NCBI GenBank assembly: GCA_017516865.1
Contig: JAFXAU010000031.1
Location: 62,001 to 126,000 of the forward strand
Reading direction: 5' to 3'
DNA length: 64,000 nt
Origin: Bacteroidales bacterium
Lineage (GTDB): Bacteria; Bacteroidota; Bacteroidia; Bacteroidales; UBA1715
Shown here: one piece after another, positions 1 through 8,844 of the stretch
Numbering within the stretch: position 1 is the stretch's first letter
How the letters are laid out: every line of letters begins with the position of its first letter
The notes under the pieces: generated by a model
What the model saw: the letters and a program-made list of their open reading frames with translations, nothing else
What the model was told of the DNA's origin: nothing
The model's database searches: none
Position numbers and translations under genes: made by a program

Positions 1-1333
1 CCTTCAACGAGATATTTTCATTCAAAACGGCTTCCTGACCAGCTTCGTAGGCTTTTTTCGCTTCAAAGAACGCATTGCAGGCACCAGAAAAACGATTCCA
101 CAATTTTTGTGAATCCTTAAAGCCCGAACTACCAATTTGTTTCCAAGCCTTCTGCAATTCAATAAAATCATTTGTTGCATCTTTCCAGTCTGTTCTTGTC
201 TGCATTGCCTCGGCTTTTTCGCACAATGCAATCTTTTGTTTTTTATTATCGTTCTCCACCCCGTGAACCTCGTTCATAAACGCCTTTCGGGCAGAAAAGA
301 ACACATCGCAGGCGGCAGTATATCTTTCGTATATTTGATTATTTTGTTTTTGCGGAGCGAATCCAATTGTTTTCCACTCTTTTTGAATTTCTTGAATCTT
401 GGTTGTCAACGAATTCCATTGTTTCAACGTCAAGGATTCAAGATTTGCATTGATAGATTCTATTTTTTCACAAAGTGCCGATTTCTTTTCAAAATTTTCG
501 GTTTCCTGTTGTTTTCGTTGAACGAAATAATCCTGATGTGCTTTATTGACAGCCGTTGTTGCCGTTTTAAAACGTTCCCAAAGTTGCTCTTTGAACTCTT
601 CTTTTACAGGACCAATTTTCTTCCATTCTTCGTGCAATGCCTGTAATTCGTTGAATGCCGGAATTATTTGTTTTGCACCGACCAATTTTTCAGCAGCCTC
701 GCACAATGCTACTTTTGCTTCGTAATTTTTCTTTTGGTCCAAATCGCGAAGTTCCCGGTCTATCTTAACATAGTCGTAGAACTTTGCAACTTGTAAATGA
801 TATTTTTCCCAGATTGTCTTTTCTTCCTGTGCTGGAGCTTCTCCCGTGTTTTTCCACTCTTCCTGCAAGGCACGAAATTCTGCAAACGTTTTATTCATTG
901 ACTCCGGAGCCTGCGTCAATTGTTCTATACGTTCTATAATACGTTGTTTTGCTTCCAAGTTTTTCTTTTGCTCCTTTTCCCTTTGTGCCACAATGACAGA
1001 ACGCAATTCCTTCACACGACCATAAACATCTTTCAACTCGTTCTCTTTCGATTCATAAGAAAATCCATCCAGCGTTCCGTGTTCCGACATATATGCACGA
1101 CGTGCCTCGTCGAACTCCTGTTTTTGTTTTTTATAAAACAGCGAACGAATTTCTTCAATCTCTTTTCTATGAGATTCTACCAAATCTTTCGTACAAAACG
1201 CATCCATGGCTTTTATCAACTCCTCCAATGAATAGGAATGATAATCAACCGACTGAATTCCGCCATTTTCCTGTTCTTGCGATTCAGGATCAGCGTTCAT
1301 AGATGCCTCATTTTCAAGTTCTTCCAATGTCAT
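1..1333 (-). CDS. DUF349 domain protein, 3' end outside the window
   Basis: This reading frame starts at the ATG complementary to 1331-1333 and stays open to the window edge, so about 444 residues are visible and the C-terminus is missing. The protein is highly charged and almost wholly helical. It repeats units of roughly 70 residues carrying the motif LQxxWKxIG (for example LQALHEEWKKIG, IQKEWKTIGFAP, LQKAWKQIGSSG), which is the signature of DUF349 repeats. At least four units can be counted. There is no signal peptide or membrane segment, so it is probably cytoplasmic. DUF349 proteins are common in Bacteroidota and their biochemical role is not established. It is divergent from trmD. The family call is firm; the function is unknown. 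Confidence 0.85.
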   Translation of the reverse strand, partial: MTLEELENEASMNADPESQEQENGGIQSVDYHSYSLEELIKAMDAFCTKDLVESHRKEIEEIRSLFYKKQKQEFDEARRAYMSEHGTLDGFSYESKENELKDVYGRVKELRSVIVAQREKEQKKNLEAKQRIIERIEQLTQAPESMNKTFAEFRALQEEWKNTGEAPAQEEKTIWEKYHLQVAKFYDYVKIDRELRDLDQKKNYEAKVALCEAAEKLVGAKQIIPAFNELQALHEEWKKIGPVKEEFKEQLWERFKTATTAVNKAHQDYFVQRKQQETENFEKKSALCEKIESINANLESLTLKQWNSLTTKIQEIQKEWKTIGFAPQKQNNQIYERYTAACDVFFSARKAFMNEVHGVENDNKKQKIALCEKAEAMQTRTDWKDATNDFIELQKAWKQIGSSGFKDSQKLWNRFSGACNAFFEAKKAYEAGQEAVLNENISLK

Positions 1334-1414
1334 AACTTTAGAAAAGAATTTTTAGCAATTTACAAAATATGTGACTTCGTCCCCACCAAATGCAAATTAT
1401 CTTGCGAAAATATA

Positions 1415-1422
1415 TATTTTTG
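1415..1422 (+). promoter_or_regulatory. -7 box of the trmD promoter
   Basis: TATTTTTG matches the Bacteroidota -7 consensus TAnnTTTG and lies 43 bases upstream of the trmD ATG. No TTG was found at the usual 19-21 base distance, so only half of the promoter is supported. Confidence 0.45.
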
Positions 1423-1465
1423 CAAGACGGAAAAAGTAAAAATGCTTATTTTTTGAAAAATATCT

Positions 1466-2146
1466 ATGCGAATTGACATTATAACGGCCGTACCACAAGT
1501 TATTGAAAGTCCTTTGGAGACTTCCATATTAAAACGTGCAAAGGAAAAAGGCATTGTTGAAATAGTTGTCCACGACCTTCACGACTACTCTTCCGATACG
1601 AAACATCATCACGTCGACGACTACCAGTTTGGCGGAGGAGCGGGAATGGTACTCCAAATCGAACCTATACATAAATGTATATCAAAATTGACTTCTGAAC
1701 GGAAATACGACGAAATCATCTATATGAGTCCCGACGGTGAACAATTCACCCAAAAAACAGCAAACCAGCTTTCGCTTTTGGAAAATATAATAATTCTTTG
1801 TGGCCATTACAAAGGTATCGACCAGCGTGTCCGCGACCATCTCATCACACGCGAGATTTCCATTGGCGATTTCGTCATCACAGGAGGAGAACTCGCCGCC
1901 GCAGTAGTTACCGACAGTGTGGTCCGAATTTTACCAGGAGCCATGGGCGACTTGGCATCGGCATTGGACGACTCGTTTCAAGACAATCTGCTTGCTGCTC
2001 CAATATACACACGGCCAGAGGTTTACAACGGATGGAAAGTTCCTGAAATTCTCTTATCGGGAAACACCAAAGAAATTGAGAAATGGCAATTGGAACAGTC
2101 GTTGGAACGGACACAATTGCTTCGCCCCGATTTGCTGGAAGAATAA
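1466..2146 (+). CDS. trmD: tRNA (guanine-N1)-methyltransferase TrmD
   Basis: TrmD methylates N1 of G37 in tRNAs that read CNN codons, using S-adenosylmethionine, and so limits +1 frameshifting. The 226-residue product has the SPOUT/TrmD landmarks: an N-terminal [10 protein letters not shown] strand, the glycine-rich GGGAGMV loop, HYKGIDQRV, and the knot segment [13 protein letters not shown] followed by a proline-containing [12 protein letters not shown] stretch. The C-terminal part ([14 protein letters not shown]) is also typical. Length is within the normal range. It is divergent from the DUF349 gene and converges with the thioredoxin gene after a 24-base gap. It is not in the usual rpsP-rimM-trmD-rplS operon. 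Confidence 0.96.
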   Translation: MRIDIITAVPQVIESPLETSILKRAKEKGIVEIVVHDLHDYSSDTKHHHVDDYQFGGGAGMVLQIEPIHKCISKLTSERKYDEIIYMSPDGEQFTQKTANQLSLLENIIILCGHYKGIDQRVRDHLITREISIGDFVITGGELAAAVVTDSVVRILPGAMGDLASALDDSFQDNLLAAPIYTRPEVYNGWKVPEILLSGNTKEIEKWQLEQSLERTQLLRPDLLEE

Positions 2147-2170
2147 TTAAAATTTGCTAAGCATCGAGCA

Positions 2171-2680
2171 TTATTTGAACTTCGGAGCCATAAATCCTTT
2201 CATAAAGCTTTCCCACGTTGTGTTCATTTCATACACTTTTTCGCCAAAATAGAATAAATATGGTTGAATGGTTTCGCGCGTCAAATAACCAGGAATCGGA
2301 GCGACCATATTAAATTTTTCCACCATAAAAATCGTTGTCGGATAACTCAGTTTGCCGTTCAGCAGTTTTTTTGCCAAATCGTGCGTCTTTCCCGTATTTG
2401 TATAAAGCGAATCATGGTACGAAATTTTATCGGAGCCTTCTGCGTTGAATTTCACGGCATGAAAATTCGCATTGATGTATGCAATCACCGCACTATCTTG
2501 ATACGTGGTGGCATCGAGACGTTTGCACCAGCCGCACCAGTCGGTGTAGACATCAACAAGCACCGGCTTGCCGTCTTGTTTTGATTGCGCCATAGCCCGT
2601 TCAAACGAAACCCAGTTTATTTGTGAAAATGCTGTCATTCCAGATATGACAAGCAAAAGAGATATTACAATTTTTTTCAT
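2171..2680 (-). CDS. Exported thioredoxin-like protein
   Basis: A 169-residue protein with an N-terminal signal peptide (MKKIVISLLLVISGMTAFSQ) and a thioredoxin fold. The active site is WCGWCK at about residues 48-53, and a cis-proline segment SYPTTIFM follows about 65 residues later. The CGWC pair and the sequence around it resemble the DUF255/thioredoxin_7 type of periplasmic disulfide protein more than a cytoplasmic thioredoxin. It likely reduces or exchanges disulfides in the periplasm; the partner is unknown. Its start lies 9 bases after the stop of the adenylyl cyclase gene, so the two probably share a transcript. Confidence 0.85.
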   Translation of the reverse strand: MKKIVISLLLVISGMTAFSQINWVSFERAMAQSKQDGKPVLVDVYTDWCGWCKRLDATTYQDSAVIAYINANFHAVKFNAEGSDKISYHDSLYTNTGKTHDLAKKLLNGKLSYPTTIFMVEKFNMVAPIPGYLTRETIQPYLFYFGEKVYEMNTTWESFMKGFMAPKFK

Positions 2681-2689
2681 ATTATTGTT

Positions 2690-3520
2690 TTATAATTTTC
2701 TCATCGCCACTTTAAAATCCGAATTCGGAATTCTGCCCAATTCATCTGCGGAATATTTAGGCATCAGTCCTTCAACAAAATACATACCAATATTTTCCTT
2801 ATTCTTCACAGGCATTTTGCCTCGATACGTACATCGCAGATAATCCTTTACATAATTATATGTCGTTTCCGAAATATTTATCCGCCCCGGTTCTCCCCCC
2901 GACTCCATTCTACTTGCTACATTAACGGTATCGCCCCATATATCATATAGAAATTTACATTTTCCGATGACTCCGGCGATAACCGCCCCTGTATGAATTC
3001 CAATCCGAATACGCCACGGTTCTTCTCCATTTTGTATCTTACGTTCGTTCACTTCGTTCATATACAACAGAAACTTTCTTGCCGCGATAATCGCATCGAA
3101 CGGATGACTATGATTACTCATCGGCATGCCGCCCACACAAAGATACGCATCGCCTATTGTCTTGATTTTTTCAAGATAATGTTGATCGCAAATATCGTCA
3201 AAATATGAGAAATGCGAATCTAACTCTTTTATAAGTTTCTGTAATTCAACCTTTTCGCACATCGAGGTAAAACCGACAAAATCGGTAAACATTACCGTAA
3301 CATTAGAATGATACTGCGGAATGACTTTCCCATTCTTCAACAATTCTCTAAAAATTTCATCGGGTAGCACATTTCGGAGCAAATCCTCATATTTTTGACG
3401 TTCTGCCCGTATTTCATTTTTTTGCACAGCAATGCAATCTTGCAACTCCTTTATTTGAGAATGCAAAGACTCTATTGTCTCATTTTCGGCACCAGCCCTA
3501 TTCAGCAATACATCATTCAT
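2690..3520 (-). CDS. Class III adenylyl cyclase, soluble
   Basis: A 276-residue protein that begins with a coiled coil (about residues 12-50), continues into a signalling helix NVLPDEI, and then a class III nucleotidyl cyclase catalytic domain. All catalytic positions are visible: metal ligands D80 (in FTDFVGFT) and D124 (in TIGDAY), the purine-selecting pair K120 (KIKTIG) and D193 (YDIWG), and the transition-state pair N200 and R204 (VNVASRM). Lys plus Asp at the selector positions is the adenylyl pattern; guanylyl enzymes have Glu and Cys. There is no membrane or sensor domain, so regulation probably acts through the coiled coil or a partner. It is followed closely by the exported thioredoxin gene. 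No cAMP-binding regulator is visible nearby. Confidence 0.9.
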   Translation of the reverse strand: MNDVLLNRAGAENETIESLHSQIKELQDCIAVQKNEIRAERQKYEDLLRNVLPDEIFRELLKNGKVIPQYHSNVTVMFTDFVGFTSMCEKVELQKLIKELDSHFSYFDDICDQHYLEKIKTIGDAYLCVGGMPMSNHSHPFDAIIAARKFLLYMNEVNERKIQNGEEPWRIRIGIHTGAVIAGVIGKCKFLYDIWGDTVNVASRMESGGEPGRINISETTYNYVKDYLRCTYRGKMPVKNKENIGMYFVEGLMPKYSADELGRIPNSDFKVAMRKL

Positions 3521-3604
3521 TGGTCAGAAAAAATGATTTTACAGAATTTGATTGGTAAATATACACAGAATAATAAAATCTCACGAAAAAAAACGTGTAA
3601 ATTC

Positions 3605-3633
3605 TTTGCAGGTAAAAAAAATGAGTATATTTG
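3605..3633 (+). promoter_or_regulatory. Promoter of tRNA-Arg (-33 TTTG, -7 TATATTTG)
   Basis: TTTG at 3605-3608 and TATATTTG at 3626-3633 are separated by 17 bases. This is close to the Bacteroidota pattern TTTG-N19-21-TAnnTTTG and stands 17 bases before the mature tRNA. Confidence 0.65.
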
Positions 3634-3650
3634 CACCGTGTTTTTCACAT

Positions 3651-3725
3651 GGCTCCGTAGCATAATTGGATTAATGCACTTGACTACGGATCAAGAGACT
3701 GGGGGTTCGAACCCCTCCGGAGTCA
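3651..3725 (+). tRNA. tRNA-Arg (anticodon ACG)
   Basis: The sequence folds into a full cloverleaf. The acceptor stem GGCTCCG pairs with CGGAGTC (one G-U), the D stem is GCAT/ATGC, the anticodon stem is CTTGA/TCAAG with loop CTACGGA, and the T stem is GGGGG/CCCTC around TTCGAAC. The anticodon is ACG, read as ICG after deamination by TadA, so it decodes CGU, CGC and CGA. The discriminator base is A and the CCA end is not encoded. It has its own promoter just upstream and a terminator just downstream. Confidence 0.97.
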
Positions 3726-3727
3726 CG

Positions 3728-3760
3728 AAGGAATTGAGAAATCAATTCCTTTTTCTTTTT
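3728..3760 (+). terminator. Rho-independent terminator of tRNA-Arg
   Basis: A 10-bp stem AAGGAATTGA / TCAATTCCTT with loop GAAA is followed by TTTTCTTTTT. It begins two bases after the tRNA, and its T-tract overlaps the stop codon of the convergent PorE-like gene. Confidence 0.9.
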
Positions 3761-6482
3761 ATAGGAAACGCATCTCCACCCTTCTATTCAGTGCTCTTCC
3801 TTCGGCTGTATCGTTTGTGGTCTGTGGCTTAGCCTCGCCATGACCGACAACTTCAAACAAATTCGACGGACATCCTTGTTTAACAAGAAAACTTTTAACC
3901 GCCTCGGCGCGTCGCAGCGAAAGACTCATATTGTAATTATCCTCGCCGACATTATCTGTATGTCCAGCAATTTCAACCCGAAGATTATTTTCCTTTATAA
4001 TCTTTGCCACACGTTTCAACTCAGGAATGGAATACGGCAACAGGTCACTTTTATCGGTGTCGAAGAACAAATTGTTCAATCTGACAGGAATTTTCTGTTC
4101 TTTCATTTCGGCATACGAGGTCACAACAATATTATTCGTCACCGTCTGCGAAGCTGTACCTTTGGTTAAATCCACATTTTGCGACTGCGGATAATATTTG
4201 GAATCTTCCACATAATATCCATACATTTTTCCATTTGGAAGTATAGTAAAATACTGTCCGTCAGCAGGATTTGACTTCGATGTTTCTATCACGTCGCCCG
4301 AAGCCAAATCTTCCCACACAATCTGCGTCTCAACTGGTTTTCCTTTACTGTCAGTAATTTTTCCTACAATTTTCACAACTGCTTCGGGACGATATTTTTC
4401 AGGAATCGTCACATAAAACAAATCATTTTGTTTCGTGCCTGTTTCGCGCGCAGCATAGTAAAAATCTTTGCCGTTCGGAGCAATGCGGTACCCCCAGTCT
4501 TCTTCAGAAGAATTTATCTCCTTTCCCAAATTTATCGGTTCCGACCAGCAATCCCAGCAGGTGTCGGATAGACGAGTTGAGACAAACACGTCCAAATTTC
4601 CCATTCCTCCATGACCGTCGGAACTGAAATACAGCGTCTTCATATCGTGATGCAGATACGGGCTACGGTCGGTATAGATTGTATTTATTGTCGGGCCGAG
4701 ATTTATTGGTTTTCCCCATCCTTTGTCCGTTTTCAGCGACACATAAATATCCGACTGATGATGAATTGCTCCGTGATACACTCCAAGACTTGCATTCTGC
4801 TTGGTGTAATAATTATATCCGTCGTCACGAACTGAAGAGAAAATTATAGCTTTTCCGTCACTTGTTATCATTGCATCGGCCGACCAGCGGGCATTGTTAA
4901 TCTGATCCGAAACATTTGTCCCCGGCTCCCAGCCATACAAACCCTTTTCTGCTCTATTGATAACACCTTCCTTAAAGTACAGCATTTCCGTACCATCGGT
5001 ACTGACACTGATAACCGCCTCGTTCGTCATAGGCGACGACATTTTTGTGAGCAACATCGGTTTTGTCCAATCATCCACGCCCCATTCCGACAGAAAAATA
5101 TCCTCGGTCTTACCTATATTGTCGGGACGGTTCTTTCCGCAGAAAAACAAATATTTTCCGTCGGCCGTAATTATAGGCGAATATTCTCCGCCTTCTTTCG
5201 TATTTATGACAGAACTGAACTCTTTGCGAACCACTGATTTATCTTCCTGTGCATTCAACAGTCTCAATAGATTGTCGACTCTACCGCTCTGTTTACCAAA
5301 ATACGGTTTGTAAGTCGAGACCGTTTTTGCCGCTTTTTTCCAATTATGCTCCGCCACGTCAAGCGAAATCAACTTCTGCAAGACGACAAATGCTTTTTCC
5401 TTTGGTGCAGCCATTTTTATATATTCCGTAAACAGCCGATACGATTTTGCCGAATCATAAGGCTCCGTCAATGCCAAAGCATCGCCCTTGCCTGCTATTT
5501 TAAAATCCTTTGCCACAAGCGTGTCAAGAAACGTACGTGGATACATATCGACAAACGTGTACAAGGTGTACGTTTCTCCGTCGCTGGTAAATTCTTTATA
5601 AAATTCATACAGAGCATATTCAAAATCAATATCTCGGCTATACTCTACTGCTTTCTGAAATAAGTTAATGTCTTTCTGAGACTTAGCAACCTCAATCATT
5701 TTGCGAATGGCAAAAGTTGAGTTTTTATCTTTAGGATTCGCAATGACATATTTTTCATAATCGGCAAACGTCTTACCTTCGGTATTGGCAGAGGAAATTT
5801 TCTCTAAATATAGTTTTTGTACCTGTGGAATGTAGTCGCTCTGGGGATATGTTTTGATAAAGTCGAGATACGCATCGCAACTATTTTTCCAGACTGTTTC
5901 GTTAAAAGCAATCGAATCTCTCCTTTTAATAGCCGTCGAAATTTCCTTGGCATCGGGATACGTTGTAATAAACGTCTGATAGGCATCTTTGGTATTTACT
6001 TTTTGAGCATCCTCGAACGCCCACATATTTCGTAACGTAGTTATAGAATCTAATAATTCCTTGGGGGCTCTTTTGTAGTTTTTTAGAAATTGATTGCATT
6101 GCGAAACAGAATGAAGTGCATATGTCGCTTCAAACAAGCGTTGACAAACGGTGTCGAAATCTTTCTGAACCTTCTTTACTGTAAGGTATTTGGAATATTT
6201 CTGCCTGTCTGCCGAAGACATTTTCCCTAATTCCGTTTTTGTCGTCTGCAAATAATTATATGCCTTATCGTAACTGTAGCCCGGATAGTTTTGATTTGCG
6301 TACATCATTCCCGCCACGTGATTCGCCACCACATTTTTAGGTTGTTTCTGCAACACAGGCTCCAATTTTTTCGTCAACTTTTCCCAATCCTGCGATTTAT
6401 ACAGTTCATAATACACCTCCTGTGCCGTACACCAAAAAGATGTCAACAAAGCGAAGACGAATATGGACAAAAGTTTTTTCAT
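3759..6482 (-). CDS. PorE-like protein: TPR, PD40 propeller, CRD, OmpA
   Basis: A 907-residue exported protein with signal peptide MKKLLSIFVFALLTSFWCTAQ. The order of domains is TPR-like helices with many tyrosine/lysine repeats (about 25-330), WD40-like PD40 propeller blades (about 420-660, for example GKYLFFCGKNR and MKTLYFSSDGHGG), a carboxypeptidase regulatory-like domain (about 695-765), and a C-terminal OmpA domain (about 790-907). The OmpA domain has the peptidoglycan-binding GHTDNVGEDNYN loop and the RRAEAV arginine. This order matches PorE, the T9SS component that tethers the machine to peptidoglycan. PorE is a lipoprotein, whereas no good lipobox is seen here. The start overlaps the stop of the PBP gene by one base (TAATG), so the two are translationally coupled. 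A general structural OmpA protein is the alternative. Confidence 0.8.
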   Translation of the reverse strand: MKKLLSIFVFALLTSFWCTAQEVYYELYKSQDWEKLTKKLEPVLQKQPKNVVANHVAGMMYANQNYPGYSYDKAYNYLQTTKTELGKMSSADRQKYSKYLTVKKVQKDFDTVCQRLFEATYALHSVSQCNQFLKNYKRAPKELLDSITTLRNMWAFEDAQKVNTKDAYQTFITTYPDAKEISTAIKRRDSIAFNETVWKNSCDAYLDFIKTYPQSDYIPQVQKLYLEKISSANTEGKTFADYEKYVIANPKDKNSTFAIRKMIEVAKSQKDINLFQKAVEYSRDIDFEYALYEFYKEFTSDGETYTLYTFVDMYPRTFLDTLVAKDFKIAGKGDALALTEPYDSAKSYRLFTEYIKMAAPKEKAFVVLQKLISLDVAEHNWKKAAKTVSTYKPYFGKQSGRVDNLLRLLNAQEDKSVVRKEFSSVINTKEGGEYSPIITADGKYLFFCGKNRPDNIGKTEDIFLSEWGVDDWTKPMLLTKMSSPMTNEAVISVSTDGTEMLYFKEGVINRAEKGLYGWEPGTNVSDQINNARWSADAMITSDGKAIIFSSVRDDGYNYYTKQNASLGVYHGAIHHQSDIYVSLKTDKGWGKPINLGPTINTIYTDRSPYLHHDMKTLYFSSDGHGGMGNLDVFVSTRLSDTCWDCWSEPINLGKEINSSEEDWGYRIAPNGKDFYYAARETGTKQNDLFYVTIPEKYRPEAVVKIVGKITDSKGKPVETQIVWEDLASGDVIETSKSNPADGQYFTILPNGKMYGYYVEDSKYYPQSQNVDLTKGTASQTVTNNIVVTSYAEMKEQKIPVRLNNLFFDTDKSDLLPYSIPELKRVAKIIKENNLRVEIAGHTDNVGEDNYNMSLSLRRAEAVKSFLVKQGCPSNLFEVVGHGEAKPQTTNDTAEGRALNRRVEMRFL

Positions 6483-8842
6483 TATTCTTGTTGTATCGAC
6501 ATAGGTTCTTCGTCAATTCCGTCGGTAATAGATGAATCAACTGACGTTGAATCAGTTTTCGGCACATAGACAGTAAAACACGTATATGGACGATTTTTCA
6601 AGCCTTTCATGTGACGAGGAAATCTGTCCCGATATTGTGCATAACGGTCATCGTTGATGACTTTTTCCATGAAAAGGCCAAACATTGGCAAAGCGGTTTT
6701 TCCACCCTCACCCAAGGCGGAAGTACGGAAATGTACGCAACGTTCCTCTGCCCCAACCCACGATCCAACAACAAGATGCGGAGATACCCCCACAAACCAA
6801 CCATCGGAATAATTCGACGACGTTCCCGTCTTTCCACCAAAATCGGTGTCGTATTTGAACAATTTATAACTGAACAGATTCTGCGTCGTGCCATACGGTT
6901 CGCGGAGCGATGCGATGAACATTTGCTGCATGAGGAATACCGTTATAGAATCAAGTATTTTCTCTTTTTCTGGTTCGAATGTTTTTATCACATTTCCATC
7001 CTTGTCCTCTATACGCGTCACAAACATCGGTTCCACACGATATCCATCGTTCAGCAGTGGACTATAGGCCGTTGTCAGTTCCAACAAACTCACATCGCTC
7101 GAACCAAGACAAATAGATGGCACCGTGTCGAGCGGCGATTTTATACCCATTTCGTGAGCCTGATCAATGACAGTTTCAACCCCCAATTGCTGCGTCAATT
7201 GTACGCTGATTGTATTCAACGAATGTGCAAAAGCATATTTAAGTCCCACATTTCCACCAACATACGACCTATCTGCATTACGAGGAACCCACGATTTCTT
7301 TTCGCCGTTTTCAACGTAACGGATTGTTATAGGAGCATCGACCAAGCTATCGCACGGAGACCAACCATTTGCCATGGCAGCCGTATATACAAATGTTTTA
7401 AACGAAGAACCAGGCTGACGCATAGACTTCACATTGTCATATTTAAAATGATTGAAATCCAATCCGCCGACATAGGCACGAATAGCACCCGTTTCGGGTT
7501 CCATTGCAACCATAGCGCCATGCAACAAGCGTTTTAGATAATTCGTCGCTTCCACGAAGCTACACACCGTATCGATGTCGCCCTTCCATGAAAACAATTT
7601 TTGCGGCCGTTTCTGATTGATATAAAAATCTACAGAATCCTGATTTCCCTTGTATTTTGCCTGCAAACGACTGTAATACCATGATTGTTTGACAACTTTT
7701 TGAATGAACCCCTTGATTTCATTTTTATTCGCATCAATCCAAGGATTTTGATTCCGCCAATGACCGTCGAACTGCTTCTGAACACGCTTCATATTTTGAC
7801 AAACGGCCTCTTCAGCATATAGTTGCATTTGATAATCCAACGTCGTATAAATTTTTAGACCATCGGAAAAAATATCCAAATCGTTTTCCTTGAGCCAAGG
7901 TTTTAAATACGCATAAACAGCCTGACGGAAATAATTGGCAATACCTTCTATCGGCGTTTCAACTTTATAATTCAATTGTATCGGCGTCATCAAAAGTGAA
8001 TCGCATTCTTCCTCAGAAATCACATTATCGCGTTTCATTATGCCGAGCACCACATTTCTACGACCAAGCGAACGTTGTGGATTCAGCACAGGACTATACG
8101 CCGTAGGCGCTTTCAGCATACCTACAAGAACTGCCGATTCGTTGGCATTCAAATCTTTTGGAGCCTTATTAAAAAACGTCTTTGCCGCCGTTTTTATACC
8201 ATAGGAATTACTTCCAAAATCAACCGTGTTGAAATACAGCGTAAGCAGTTCCTCTTTGGTAAAATTCATTTCGATTCGTACAGCCGAAATCCATTCCTTT
8301 GATTTAATGACGAACATACGGACACCAGGTATTTTCCCTAATAATCCATGATCTTGATTCCTCGTCTTGAACAAGTTTTTTACCAACTGCTGTGTAATAG
8401 TGCTCCCGCCGCGCGGATTACCCTTCAGCATATCTTTCAATACTGGCAACAAGGCTTTGAAATCTATGCCATGATGCTCGTAAAAACGTGCGTCTTCTGT
8501 CGCAATAAGCGTTTTAATAAGCACGGACGGCAAATCTTCGTATTCTACCGGCGTACGATTTTCGTAGAAAAAACGTCCAAGCAATTCTCCATCTTTCGCA
8601 TAAATCTCAGATGCAACACTCTGTTCTGGGTTTCGCAGTTCCTTCATTGATGGAGAATATCCATACAAATTGCAGAAATTTATTTCTACCGAGAAAATGT
8701 AGCAAACAATAAGAAAAATAAAAAAGAAAAACCAACGGTACATTTTTACGTAAAATGGCTCGCCTTTGGCAAAAAACCAACGGAAAAGAGCTTTAATCGC
8801 CCCCCACACCATTCCTACATATTTTTTCCAATCAAATTTCAT
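6482..8842 (-). CDS. Penicillin-binding protein 1A, bifunctional
   Basis: A 786-residue class A PBP that polymerises lipid II and cross-links the stem peptides in the periplasm. A basic cytoplasmic N-terminus is followed by one membrane anchor (about residues 36-55). The GT51 glycosyltransferase domain shows ATEDARFYEHHGID and RGGSTITQQLVKNLF. The transpeptidase domain shows the catalytic SSFK with S479 and K482, the SLN-type motif in HSLNTIS, and KTGTSS near residue 657. Everything needed for both activities is present. It is the middle gene of mutS, PBP and PorE-like; it starts 2 bases after the mutS stop and overlaps the next start. Length is typical for the family. Confidence 0.95.
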   Translation of the reverse strand: MKFDWKKYVGMVWGAIKALFRWFFAKGEPFYVKMYRWFFFFIFLIVCYIFSVEINFCNLYGYSPSMKELRNPEQSVASEIYAKDGELLGRFFYENRTPVEYEDLPSVLIKTLIATEDARFYEHHGIDFKALLPVLKDMLKGNPRGGSTITQQLVKNLFKTRNQDHGLLGKIPGVRMFVIKSKEWISAVRIEMNFTKEELLTLYFNTVDFGSNSYGIKTAAKTFFNKAPKDLNANESAVLVGMLKAPTAYSPVLNPQRSLGRRNVVLGIMKRDNVISEEECDSLLMTPIQLNYKVETPIEGIANYFRQAVYAYLKPWLKENDLDIFSDGLKIYTTLDYQMQLYAEEAVCQNMKRVQKQFDGHWRNQNPWIDANKNEIKGFIQKVVKQSWYYSRLQAKYKGNQDSVDFYINQKRPQKLFSWKGDIDTVCSFVEATNYLKRLLHGAMVAMEPETGAIRAYVGGLDFNHFKYDNVKSMRQPGSSFKTFVYTAAMANGWSPCDSLVDAPITIRYVENGEKKSWVPRNADRSYVGGNVGLKYAFAHSLNTISVQLTQQLGVETVIDQAHEMGIKSPLDTVPSICLGSSDVSLLELTTAYSPLLNDGYRVEPMFVTRIEDKDGNVIKTFEPEKEKILDSITVFLMQQMFIASLREPYGTTQNLFSYKLFKYDTDFGGKTGTSSNYSDGWFVGVSPHLVVGSWVGAEERCVHFRTSALGEGGKTALPMFGLFMEKVINDDRYAQYRDRFPRHMKGLKNRPYTCFTVYVPKTDSTSVDSSITDGIDEEPMSIQQE

Positions 8843-8844
8843 TG

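Noticed and set aside
6611..7537. A 308-codon open frame antisense to PBP1A
   Set aside because: It is a mirror of conserved PBP codons, rich in Arg and His, with no family features.
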